This document shows, one piece after another, positions 46,374 to 56,955 of a DNA stretch of 64,000 nt. Origin of the DNA: Erodium maritimum (taxonomy: Eukaryota > Streptophyta > Magnoliopsida > Geraniales > Geraniaceae); assembly GCA_963921825.1 (NCBI GenBank), contig OY997590.1:38085039-38149038 (forward strand). Direction: 5' to 3'. A program made the translations under genes and the position numbers. The notes below the pieces were generated by a model. That model had not been told where the DNA came from. It made no database searches and worked only from the letters and a program-made list of their open reading frames with translations. Each line of letters starts with the position of its first letter. The stretch's first letter is position 1.

Positions 46374-48453
46374 CGTGGACAAAGGGAAACGACGGGGTGG
46401 TGGAGCACAGCGGAGTACGGCGGGGATCCGCCTCGGATCCGGACGAAGACGGGCTGTTCCGTCCCGGATCTGTGCCCGCGCCGGCGAGTCCGTCTCGGCT
46501 CGGCCGTGCACGGCGACGGCGGGACTCAGGGACGCTCGGGCGCGGAGGGGCAAAGGGAGCTCGCCGTGGTTGAACGGAGGTCGGAGACGGTGATTTCCGG
46601 CGAGACAGGTCTGAGAGAGGGAGGGGTTCGACCAACGGTGGCGGCGGCGACGTGAGCTGGAGAAGACGGGGCGAAGGCGTGGCCGGCCGGAGAAGGAGAC
46701 GGTGGTGGTCGTGGGAGGACGGAGGAGAGGGAGCGGACGGTGAGGGAGCCGGAGCTGGTGCGTTGGCCGGAGATGGAGGCGGGAGATCGGAGCTGGCGAG
46801 GTCGGGATCGAAGAGGGAGGAAGGCCGGGATCGAGTTCGAGGAAGGAGAAGGAGTGAGGGGAGGTCGGTGCTGGTGTGGTCGGACTCCGGTGAGGAAGAA
46901 GACGGCGTGGAGGAGTAAGGTCGGGGCTGCCGTTTCCGGCGAGATGAGAGGGAGTCGGGGGTGGGTTCGAAGAGGACGAAGACGAAGAGAGGGAGGGGTG
47001 TGGGGGTCGGCTGCGCAGGACAGAAGAGGGAGGTGGGTCTGTTCATCTGAAACCCTAGGTTTTGGCTTATAAAGCCTGGGTTGGGCAGGGTCAGCACTTG
47101 GGCCGGGTCTGACTCGGGTCGGGTCAGTCCGGTCCAGCCCAAAACAATTTTTTTTTTTTTAGGCGGGTTTTACAAGTCAACAACTGAGTTTGACCTGAGC
47201 CTAACGTTGTCCGTAACAGGGCTTCCATAACGGCCAAGATTGGCTTGGGGACGGGCTACATGAGTGACACGAAAGGCGGCTAAGGGATTTATCCCTCATA
47301 CTGAGGTATGGGAAAGATATCGGTTCTCGGCCACTTGATCGAGAGTGACTAAAAGAATAGCATGGCCATGCACATGATACTGGGTATCATATCTTCAGTC
47401 ATCTCACATATCAAGGAACGGTGATTGAGAATAATAAGGATGACGGCTCTATGCCTTATCTCAATCAGGATATCGGAGATAAAAGGATAATGACAGGGAT
47501 GACGGAAAGGTTAGAATCGACATGGTCGATTCGTTATGCAGTGTCAGGCAATACTAAAGTCTCGTTAGTTGCCACTTAAATAGGATCAAGTAAAATGGGA
47601 TTTTACGTTGATCTATTGACATGCATAAACCTAAGGGTCACACCGGAGGATGAAACTCATTGACACATTTATGGAGAATGGCCAAAAGGGAGTTGTCTCG
47701 GGACATGACCAAAACTGGGTTTTGGGTCATGTGCCCGTACGTGAATAGGACTTTACGGATCGAGACAAGGCTTGGAGTCTTGGGATTGATCGCGTCGGAT
47801 AATGTTGGACATTTCTGGTATGGAAGGCTTGGAGGCGATGAGCGAATCATGGGACCTCGTTGGAAATGGTCATGGGCCATGTTCCAAGAGGCCCATGAAA
47901 GGCCCATGCAACCAAGGCCCATGGAACTAATTAATCAAGTCTTGATTAATTAGTACTAAGTAAGCAAGACAAGGATTAAGGTGTTGGTGATTCACCACCT
48001 AACCCAATCTTGTCTTGCCATACTTTGTCCTATTTACACCTTACTTGACACCATACTTGTCCCATGCCTTTAGTTGGACAAGTATGGGTTTTGTTATGTT
48101 TAAGTCATCTTTTTTCAACATAACAAACACAAGACAAGAATAGGAAACACATTTTCTCTCCCTCTTCCATGGCCATTTCGGGTTTGGCTAATTTCCACCT
48201 CCATTTTTGTGTTCTTGAGTCCTCAAAGAGAAGAACTACGTGGCTTTGATTCCCATGTGGATACGTAGGCGTCTTGGAGACTCAAGCCAATCATTCGTTA
48301 ACCGGTGTTCTTGTTTTTGTAAGAAATAGTGCTGAATTTTTCTCTTGTGAATCCATTCTTTGTTAGTTGTTTCATGGTTTAATCGTCTCTTGGTTTTCAT
48401 TGATTTTCCGCTGCGAGTTGGTTCATCTCCAACCCTACCTCGAGACCCAACAG

Positions 48454-48466
48454 TGGTATCAGAGCC
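48454..48466 (+). other. Copia-2 primer-binding site
   Basis: TGGTATCAGAGCC begins one base after the LTR end. It is complementary to the 3' end of initiator tRNA-Met. Confidence 0.95.
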
Positions 48467-50007
48467 GTGCTACCTTCAGGATTCACAAGACGGTGTTCAA
48501 AGTTTCGGTTTTGCTTGAAAGTTTCGTTTTTGGCATGTTGTTTTGCTAAATTGTTTGATAACATGTTTTAAATTATTTTTATGGATTTAATGCATGTAAA
48601 ATGAGTTTTTGAAAATTATTTCAAATCTGGAAATTTTGAAATTTTTTTTGATTTTTCGGGTCTCGGGAGCGGGATTCTCGGGGAGCCGAAACCGGGACCG
48701 AACGGGGCTCCGTTGGACGGAGCTAGGCCAAGCATGACCATTGGATTTTTTATATTCCAAGGCTAAACCGTTTTGTTAGTTATGACGAGTTTGGAACCGT
48801 CATGACGAACTCGAAGATCAAATGTTCAAAAGTTTCAATTTTGAACGGTTTCGATAAACCGAGCATCAAAAATTTGCGAAACTTGGCTATTAAATAAAAC
48901 CGGAAAATCACATGATGTTTGATAACATGCTTGTTTGATAACACGATGTGTGATGTGATGTTGGCATGGTGTACTTTATAGCCCCGAGCTCGTTTTAATT
49001 ATTTATCGTTTTTCACGGCCTGCGAGCCGTTAAAGTTAGTGTGTAATTATTCTTTCAAGGTGTGGTCGTCGAACCACTTGTTTGTAATATTTATTTATTC
49101 CCGACCTACGAGTCGTGTATTAAATTGTAATATTTTACTCAAGACGAATAAAGGGCGAAAAGGTCATTTGGTGGCTTTTCGGGTGTTGTCATCGGCTTGG
49201 AGTCGGTGGAGCTCAAGAAGCTAGTGGGAGTTAGTTTAGGGGGCTATTATGTGCACATTTATCGCTTTATGCTTGGTTTATTTTATGCATGATTAATTCT
49301 ATGTGTTTTAGAATTGCATGCTTAATTTATTTATCGAGCATATCACCTCACATGCAAAGATAAAATTGGAATTTTAATCCTTGTGTGTGAGCCCTTAGAA
49401 TCGTCATTACATTGGATGTAGTTGACGGGTTCGAAGGAAGAATTACATTGGATGTAATTTGAGGCATCATTGCATTTGGAATGTAGTTGATGTGCTCATC
49501 ACATCTAGGATGTGCCAAAGTTTTAAACACAACCGGACAAGTAAAAGCAGGTCATGTCCGATACCTCCCAATTATCAACAACTTACTACCTCCCCGTCCT
49601 ATGGGTGTCGTGCGCATTAGCGGAGCATCCATGGGAAAGCGGGGTAGTAGGTTTGGACGACATATGTGGGTGTCGTGCGCATTAGCGGAGCACCTACATA
49701 GTGACGGGCCATAGTTGAAAATTGGTGGACCCGACTACGATTCTCAGCCTGAGGTTGAGCTAGGGTAACAGATAGGGTAAGCCGTGTACATAAGTACATA
49801 CCCTAGCCAAGAGTCACATTGGATGTGATTGGATGGAGTCCTACTTACATAGCTCGATTAAGTGGTGAGCATTAGTTCAGCTTAATCGAGTGAATCAAGG
49901 ATCTTGGTTTCAGATTCTAAAGGTTTAGAATCGATTGTTGGTGTTTAAGCTTGATCTTCATAAAATTTATTCAGTTTACTGATTGAATTTTATCTGTTGT
50001 AGATCAA
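48467..50007 (+). other. Copia-2 untranslated leader
   Basis: About 1.5 kb separates the primer site from the gag start and has no recognisable coding sequence. It includes a direct repeat GGGTGTCGTGCGCATTAGCG near 49604 and 49669 and several ATTACATTGGATGTA-type repeats at 49400-49500. Confidence 0.6.
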
Positions 50008-50362
50008 ATGGCAAATTCAGCGAACATTAATAGTTTGTCATTAAAAACCATTCTTGACAGGGTCAAGCTAAATGGGACAAACTATTTGGACTGGTACAGA
50101 ATTTTTAGGATAGTGCTCAAGTCTGAACGCAAAGAATATGTCCTTGACAAGGCTGTCTCTAAGACCATATTAGAGTTACATGAAGTGTCATTAACTGCTG
50201 AGAAGAATATATCAGGGATCTGGGATCCAAGGATATTCTGATGGTCAACAAGGGAATTGGAAGTGGCAAGGGCGGGGCCCATGCGCACTTGGCGGGAAAG
50301 ATGAGACACCTGAGAATGTCTGCTTCTACTGCCAATAGCCTGGTCATTGGAACCGGGATTAC
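50008..50362 (+). pseudogene. Copia-2 gag, internally deleted
   Basis: The start (M-A-N-S-A-N-I-N-S-L, then K-L-N-G-T-N-Y-L-D-W-Y and Y-V-L-D-K) is a typical copia gag N-terminus. After a stop at 50239 the sequence reaches the zinc knuckle at 50321 within about 80 bases, so most of the gag core is deleted. The knuckle reads C-F-Y-C, a stop, H, then Y where the last zinc-binding Cys should be. Confidence 0.85.
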
Positions 50363-50377
50363 AGGAAGTTCACGGCT

Positions 50378-50515
50378 GATCTGAAGAAGGGCAGTGGGAC
50401 TGCGCCTTCATCAAATAGCCCGGATGATCTGAAGAAGGGAAGTAGGACTGCGCCTTCATCAGGAAACCTGGATGATCTAAGGAAGGGCGGTGGGACCGTG
50501 CCTTCATCCGGTATT
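50378..50515 (+). repeat. 48-bp coding tandem repeat after the copia-2 zinc knuckle
   Basis: Three units of 48 bases encode a repeated 16-residue D-D-L-K-K-G-S-R-T-A-P-S-S-like peptide. Units are about 85-90% identical. It is a local amplification between the knuckle and protease. Confidence 0.85.
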
Positions 50516-50522
50516 AACTCTA

Positions 50523-51363
50523 TAGAGCTACATCTCTCTACTTCCTAAGATTCACGGGTATTAGATACCAGGACTGAATCTCACACATGCACTAACATAT
50601 AGTGGCTGAAAATAGGAGAGGTTTGGAAAGCACGAAGTGGACCTCAGAGTTGTGGCAACTGTTGTAGGATCCATGAGTCTTGCTTTGCCAAGTGGCCTTG
50701 TCTTAGTATTGTATAATGTATATTGCATACCTACTTTTAGTAGGAATATTATATCTGTATCCGTGTTTGACAAGGAAGGATATAATGTTAATATTGGAAA
50801 TGGAGTTTTCAATGTTCTATGCAATGATATGTTTTATACCAGTACTGACTTGGTTGGAGGATTGTACATATTAGATATGGGTAACAATGCCTCAAGTTCT
50901 ATATATTACGTTAATACCAAGAGGTCTAAATCCAATGATTTAAACCTAACTCTGGTATGGCACTGTCATTTGGGCCGCATAAACAAGAAGCGCCTATCAG
51001 CACTTCAGAAGTGCGGGCTTTCATGTTCATTCGAATTCCATTCGATCGATAGGTGCAAGGTTTGTTTGATGGACAAAATGACTAAAGTTCCCTTTATCGA
51101 TCGCGATGAAAGGGAACTTTAGAAGTGCGGGTGAATTATTGGGGCTAATACACTCGAATTTTTGTAGACCAATAAGTTCACTTGCCAGGAGGGGTTTTAG
51201 CTACTTTATCACATTTACTGATGATTACAGTAAATATGGTTATGTCTATTCGCTGAGACATAAGTCTGAAGCTTTTGATAAATTCAAAGAGTTTAAGACT
51301 AAAGTAGAAAACCAGCTCGACAAAGGTATTAAGGCACTTCGATTGGATTGAGGTGGAAAATAC
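50523..51363 (+). pseudogene. Copia-2 protease, GAG-pre-integrase and integrase start
   Basis: The protease motif near 50549 reads V-L-D-T-R-T-E-S-H-T-C-T, so D-T-G has become D-T-R. An open segment 50637-51122 carries V-Y-C-I-P-T-F-S-R-N-I-I-S-V and the zinc-binding W-H-C-H-L-G-R-I-N, then C-K-V-C-L-M-D-K-M-T-K. The integrase core from 51106 has I-H-S-N-F-C-R-P (first catalytic Asp changed to Asn) and F-I-T-F-T-D-D-Y-S-K-Y-G-Y-V-Y. It is cut at 51363 by the inverted solo LTR. Confidence 0.9.
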
Positions 51364-53073
51364 TGTTGGGTCTCGAGGTAGGGTTGGAGATGAACCAACT
51401 CGCAGCGGAAAATCAATGAAAACCAAGAGACAATTAAAACCATGAAACAACTAACAAAGAATGGATTAACAAGAGAAAAATTCAGCACTAGTTCTTACCA
51501 AAACAAGAACACCGGTTAACGAATGATTGGCTTGAGTCTCCAAGACGCCTACGTATCCACATGGGAATCAAAGCCACGTAGTTCTTCTCTTTGAGGACTC
51601 AAGAACACAAACATGGAGGTGGAAACTAGCCAAACCCGAAATGGCCATGGAAGAGGGAGAGAAAATGTGTTTCCTATTCTTGTCTTGTGTTTGTTATGTT
51701 GAAAAAAGATGACTTAAACATAACAAAACCCATACTTGTCCAACTAAAGGCATGGGACAAGTATGGTGTCAAGTAAGGTGTAAATAGGACAAGTATGGCA
51801 AGACAAGATTGGGTTAGGTGGTGAATCACCAACACCTTAATCTTTGTCTTGCTTACTTAGTACTAATTAATCAAGACTTGATTAATTAGTTCCATGGGCC
51901 TTGGTTGCATGGGCCTTTCATGGGCCTCTTGGAACATGGCCCGTGGCCATTTCTAACGAGGTCCCGTGGCCATTTCTAACGAGGTCCCGTGATTCGCTCA
52001 TCGCCTCCAAGCCTTCCATACCGGAAATGTCCAACATTATCCGACGCGATCAATCCCAAGACTCCAAGCCTTGTCTCGATCCGTAAAGTTCTATTCACGT
52101 ACGAGCACATGACCCAAAACCCAGTTTTGGTCATGTCCCGAGACAACTCCCTTTTGGCCATTCTCCATAAATGTGTCAATGAGTTTCATCCTCCGGTGTG
52201 ACCCTTAGGTTTATGCATGTCAATAGATCAACGTAAAATCCCATTTTACTTGATCCTATTTAAGTGGCAACTAACGAGACTTTAGTATTGCCTGACACTG
52301 CATAACGAATCGACCCTGTCGATTCTAACCTTTCCGTCATCCCTGTCATTATCCTTTTATCTCCGATATCCTGATTGAGATAAGGCATAGAGCCGTCATC
52401 CTTATTATTCTCAATCACCGTTCCTTGATATGTGAGATGACTGAAGATATGATACCCAGTATCATGTGCATGGCCATGCTATTCTTTCAGTCACTCTCGA
52501 TCAAGCGGCCGAGAACCGATATCTTTCCCATACGTCAGTATGAGGGATAAATCCCTTAGCCGCCTTTCGTGTCACTCATGTAGCCCGTCCCCAAGCCAAT
52601 CCTGGCCGTTATGGAAGCCCTGTTACGGACAACGTTAGGCTCAGGTCAAACTCAGTTGTTGACTACATAGCGATCACAAAGACTCCTTGGTCTAAGGATA
52701 CATGACAAGCTACAACACTGAATATGTTCATGACTTAATCTATGGCACATATTCAGGGCGGGTCGTCCAATATCATGTCCCACATGATATCTATGATCAG
52801 ACTCCGGAATCTCATTCCAATGACTAACAGAACGTAAGCCATAAAGAGCCATCTTTCATACTAGTCGCTTCTAGTGAAGCTTTGTTGACTAGGGACCCAT
52901 CGAGTGTGATCTATCTCGATCTATGGTTCTATTCGCATGGTGGGCATAGATCAGAGCACACATCGATATATTACTCCAACACATAAGTAATATAAAGCCG
53001 CTTTAATTTTATTGCTAACGATGATATATACATTTGGACATTTAGGATTGAACTACGGGCACTAAGACTAACA
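51364..53073 (-). mobile_element. Inverted solo LTR of the copia-2 family (1710 bp)
   Basis: It is the reverse complement of the copia-2 LTR, from TGTTGGGTCTCGAGG to CTAAGACTAACA, with a perfect 5-bp duplication AATAC (51359-51363 and 53074-53078). A 23-base tandem duplication near 51942-51988 explains its extra length relative to 1688 bp. No internal sequence is present, so it is the product of LTR-LTR recombination after insertion. Confidence 0.95.
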
Positions 53074-53078
53074 AATAC

Positions 53079-54649
53079 TTGACCACAGAGTTATTAGATC
53101 ATATAAAAGAGAATGAGATCCTTTTGGAATGGAGTCCTCCTGGGACACTGTAGTTGAACGGTGTAGCCGAACGGAGAAATCGGACATTGTTAGACAATGG
53201 TCCGTTCCAAGATTAGTTGGACTGATCTCCCAATCTCTTTCAGGGGTTATGCTCTAGAGACGACCGCATTCATTGTGAATCGGGCTTCGATGAAGGGTGT
53301 GGAAGGGACACCATTTTAAAATGGTACGGGATGATGCCCGCTTTGTCCTTCCTAAAGATTTGTGGTTGCGAGGCTTATGTGAAACATTTGGTTTCGACTA
53401 AGCTCGAACCAAGATCTGAGATATGCACCTTCGTGTGGTATCCCAAAGCAACAAGGGGATACTACTTCTACAATCCCAGTGAGAACATGGTGTTCGTCGC
53501 TTGGGGTGGGGTCTTTATGGAAAAGGAGTTTTGTTTCCAAAGACGTCATTGGGAGGACTGTGCATCTCGAAGAAATTCAGGATGTTACAGATCTGTCTAA
53601 ACCAATTAACAACCCAGTAGAAAGGAGCCAGAGATTGTCGTAGAGTAATAACCAATTCATGTTACAATCCCTGAAGGTCCAAGGCAATCTGAAAGGATCA
53701 GTCGTCCACCTCCAAGATATGGTATCCGGAGGAGACAATGAAGTCATGGTGGATCACGATGATCCAACCACCTTTCGGGAAGTCGTGGATGGGCCCGACG
53801 CCGAGTTATGGCTGGGAGCCATGAGGGAGGAAATGCAATCCATGTCGGACAACCAAGTCTGGGAACTGGTTGATCCCATCAATGGTGTGAGGACCATCAA
53901 ATGCAAATGGATCTTCAACGTGAAGATGGACATGGACGGCAACCCTCTGACCTACAAAGCTCAACTGGTGGCGAAAGGTTATAGGCAGATCCAATGGATT
54001 GACTATAAGGAAACCTTCTCCCTAGTGGCTATGGTCAAAATCGATCCAAATTCTTCTTGACATAACTGCGTATCATAATTACGAGATATGGAAAGTGGAT
54101 GTCAAAACCGCTTTCCTAAATGGAAATTTGACTGAGTACGTTTGTATGTCTCGGCCCAAAGGTTTTGATGATCCGAAGAATAAGGGAAAGATTTATAAGT
54201 TGTTGAAATCCATTTATGGATTGAAACGAACTTCTCGGAGTTGGATCCTTCGTTTTGATGAAGCTGTAATTGGATTTGGCTTAATCAAGAACGAGGATGA
54301 ATCTTGCGTTTATAAGAAGGCTAGTGGGAGCAAGATTACCTTTCTGGTTCTCATTCAAAACGACATCCCAACCTTGCACGAGACTAAAGCTTGGTTGAGG
54401 AAGTGTTTTTCAATAAAGGACTTAGGCGATGCTTCTTATATCTTAAGGATTAAGATATGTAGAGATCGCACCAAGAGGGTCTTGGATTTAAGTCAGGGAA
54501 CCTATGTGAACAAGGCATTGAGTAAGTTCTTAATGCTCGATTCAAAGAAAGGACTCTTACCCACTAGTCATGGCATTCATCTCAGCAAGACTCAGTGTCC
54601 TAAGACACCTGATGAGCTGAAAAGGATGATGAGAATCCTATGCGCCTAG
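53079..54649 (+). pseudogene. Copia-2 integrase end and reverse transcriptase
   Basis: Integrase resumes after the solo LTR with L-N-G-V-A-E-R-R-N and, at 53331-53600, L-S-F-L-K-I-C-G-C-E-A-Y-V-K and G-Y-Y-F-Y-N-P. RT (RVT_2) runs 53740-54649: W-L-G-A-M-R-E-E-M-Q-S-M, N-Q-V-W-E-L-V-D, K-C-K-W-I-F, then after one frame change D-V-K-T-A-F-L-N-G-N-L and Y-G-L-K-R-T-S-R-S-W. At about 54343-54375 F-L-V-L runs straight into N-D-I-P-T-L, so the catalytic Y-V-D-D box is missing. Confidence 0.9.
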
Positions 54650-55247
54650 GGGTAGGATCGATCATATATGCCATGACATGTATGAGACCAAACGTCTCGT
54701 AAGCCTTATGTTGTACCAGTAGACATCATTCTAACCCGGGGGAAAGATGATGTTGGACTAGTCGTCAAAGGATGAGTAGACGCTAGTTTTCCAAGACAAA
54801 TCCAGATGACTTTAGAATCAATCAGGATATGTGTTTACGCTGAATGGTAGAGCTTTAGCTGGGAGAGCGTAAAGCAAGATATCATTGCCGAATCTACGAC
54901 AGAGGCCAAGTACATGGATGCTGCAGAGGCAGCTAAGGAGGCTATGTGGATTTGGAAATTCATGGCAGGGCTGGGTGTAATTAAAAACCCATCCAGCCCG
55001 GTGAATCCATCTTGCGACAACACAAGGGCCATTGCGCAAGCTAAAAGCCTAGATCGTATAACAAATCCAAACATGTACTGCGGCGTATCCACCTCATCAG
55101 ATAAATACTGAACTGAGGTGAAGTGAAGATAACCGATATTGCAACAGATGATAACATAGCCAACCCTTTGACTAAGGCAGTGTCACTGCCTGAACATATT
55201 AGACATGTAAAGTCGATGGGGACATATTGGAGTTTAGATTGGAACTA
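54650..55247 (+). pseudogene. Copia-2 RNase H remnant
   Basis: Near 54880-55111 the frame with A-A-K-E-A-M-W-I-W-K-F, then C-D-N-T-R-A-I-A-Q-A-K and N-P-N-M-Y matches the copia RNase H region (the family has C-D-N-x-x-A and the K-H-V motif). The tail A-T-D-D-N-I-A-N-P-L-T-K-A near 55150 is the conserved end. Stops and frame changes lie on both sides. Confidence 0.85.
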
Positions 55248-55262
55248 GGGCAAGTGGGAGAT
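55248..55262 (+). other. Copia-2 polypurine tract
   Basis: The purine-rich GGGCAAGTGGGAGAT lies directly before the TG of the 3' LTR. Confidence 0.9.
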
Positions 55263-56950
55263 TGTTAGTCTTAGTGCCCGTAGTTCAATCCTAAATGTCC
55301 AAATGTACATATCATCGTTAGCAATAAAATTAAAGCGACTTTATATTACTTATGTGTTGGAGTAATATATCGACGTGTGCTCTGATCTATGCCCACCATG
55401 CGAATAGAACCATAGATCGAGATAGATCACACTCGATGGGTCCCTAGTCAACAAAGCTTCACTAGAAGCGACTAGTATGAAATATGGCTCTTTATGGCTT
55501 ACGTTCTGTTAGTCATTGGAATGGGATTCCGGAGTCTGATCATAGATATCATGTGGGACATGATATTGGACGACCCGCCCTGAATATGTGCCATAGATTA
55601 AGTCATGAACATATTCAGTGTCGTAGCTTGTCATGTATCCTTAGACCAAGGAGTCTTTGTGATCGCTATGTAGTCAACAACTGAGTTTGACCTGAGCCTA
55701 ACGTTGTCCGTAACAGGGCTTCCATAACGGCCAGGATTGGCTTGGGGACGGGCTACATGAGTGACACGAAAGGCGGCTAAGGGATTTATCCCTCATACTG
55801 AGGTATGGGAAAGATATCGGTTCTCGGCCACTTGATCGAGAGTGACTAAAAGAATAGCATGGCCATGCACATGATACTGGGTATCATATCTTCAGTCACC
55901 TCACATATCAAGGAACGGTGATTGAGAATAATAAGGATGACGGCTCTATGCCTTATCTCAATCAGGATATCGGAGATAAAAGGATAATGACAGGGATGAC
56001 GGAAAGGTTAGAATCGACAGGGTCGATTCGTTATGCAGTGTCAGGCAATACTAAAGTCTCGTTAGTTGCCACTTAAATAGGATCAAGTAAAATGGGATTT
56101 TACGTTGATCTATTGACATGCATAAACCTAAGAGTCACACCGGAGGATGAAACTCATTGACACATTTATGGAGAATGGCCAAAAGGGAGTTGTCTCGGGA
56201 CATGACCAAAACTGGGTTTTGGGTCATGTGCCCGTACGTGAATAGGACTTTACGGATCGAGACAAGGCTTGGAGTCTTGGGATTGATCGCGTCGGATAAT
56301 GTTGGACATTTCCGGTATGGAAGGCTTGGAGGCGATGAGCGAATCACGGGACCTCGTTGGAAATGGCCATGGGCCATGTTCCAAGAGGCCCATGAAAGGC
56401 CCATGCAACCAAGGCCCATGGAACTAATTAATCAAGTCTTGATTAATTAGTACTAAGTAAGCAAGACAAGGATTAAGGTGTTGGTGATTCACCACCTAAC
56501 CCAATCTTGTCTTGCCATACTTTGTCCTATTTACACCTTACTTGACACCATACTTGTCCCATGCCTTTAGTTGGACAAGTATGGGTTTTGTTATGTTTAA
56601 GTCATCTTTTTTCAACATAACAAACACAAGACAAGAATAGGAAACACATTTTCTCTCCCTCTTCCATGGCAATTTCGGGTTTGGCTAATTTCCACCTCCA
56701 TTTTTGTGTTCTTGAGTCCTCAAAGAGAAGAACTACGTGGCTTTGATTCCCATGTGGATACGTAGGCGTCTTGGAGACTCAAGCCAATCATTCGTTACCC
56801 GGTGTTCTTGTTTTGGTAAGAACTAGTACTGAAATTTTCTCTTGTGAATCCATTCTTTGTTAGTTGTTTCATGGTTTTAATCGTCTCTTGGTTTTCATTG
56901 ATTTTCCGCTGCGAGTTGGTTCATCTCCAACCTTACCTCGAGACCCAACA
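55263..56950 (+). mobile_element. Copia-2 3' LTR (1688 bp)
   Basis: It runs from TGTTAGTCTTAGTGCC to CTCGAGACCCAACA and is followed by the ACACT duplication. It is uninterrupted and supplies the empty-site reference for R5. The CTAATTAATCAAG palindrome is at 56427-56453. Confidence 0.95.
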
Positions 56951-56955
56951 ACACT

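Larger units (their letters stand above)
43809..47174 (-). mobile_element. LTR-like element R5, 3366 bp
   Basis: It starts TGTCACGCCCCAATTTCAG and ends GCGGGTTTTACA with a perfect 5-bp duplication AGTCA (43804-43808 and 47175-47179). The intact 3' LTR of copia-2 (at 55673) shows the empty site, which proves the boundaries. On the minus strand it has a TATA-like TTATAAAG at 47067-47074, a GC-rich leader, donor CACG|GTGAGA at 46374/46373 and acceptor TTTCCTTTAG|CGTC at 45509/45508. It is among the youngest insertions because it lies in a young LTR. Confidence 0.95.
43396..48452 (+). mobile_element. Copia-2 5' LTR, interrupted by R5
   Basis: It begins TGTTAGTCTTAGTGCC and ends CTCGAGACCCAACA. 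R5 and its AGTCA duplication occupy 43809-47179. The LTR holds a perfect palindrome CTAATTAATCAAG/CTTGATTAATTAG at 47927-47953. Short ORFs of 94-97 codons in both strands repeat in all three LTR copies and are not supported as genes. Confidence 0.95.
43396..56950 (+). mobile_element. Copia-2: Ty1-copia element with two nested insertions
   Basis: A 5-bp duplication ACACT flanks it (43391-43395 and 56951-56955). The 5' LTR is 43396-48452, or about 1686 bp without R5, and the 3' LTR 55263-56950 is 1688 bp. By eye the two LTRs differ at about 20 positions, about 99% identity. A tRNA-Met primer site and a polypurine tract are in place. The interior has gag, protease, integrase, RT and RNase H pieces in copia order, all damaged. 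An inverted solo LTR of the same family sits inside the integrase. Confidence 0.95.

Noticed and set aside
46324..47142. 272-codon minus-strand ORF in R5
   Set aside because: It starts upstream of the putative TATA box and consists mainly of Pro, Ser and Arg. It is explained by GC-rich composition.
47660..47953. 97-codon ORF and 94-codon antisense ORF repeated in the copia-2 LTRs
   Set aside because: They repeat only because the LTR repeats. The two strands are open together, no family is recognised, and the inverted LTR copy has a shorter version.
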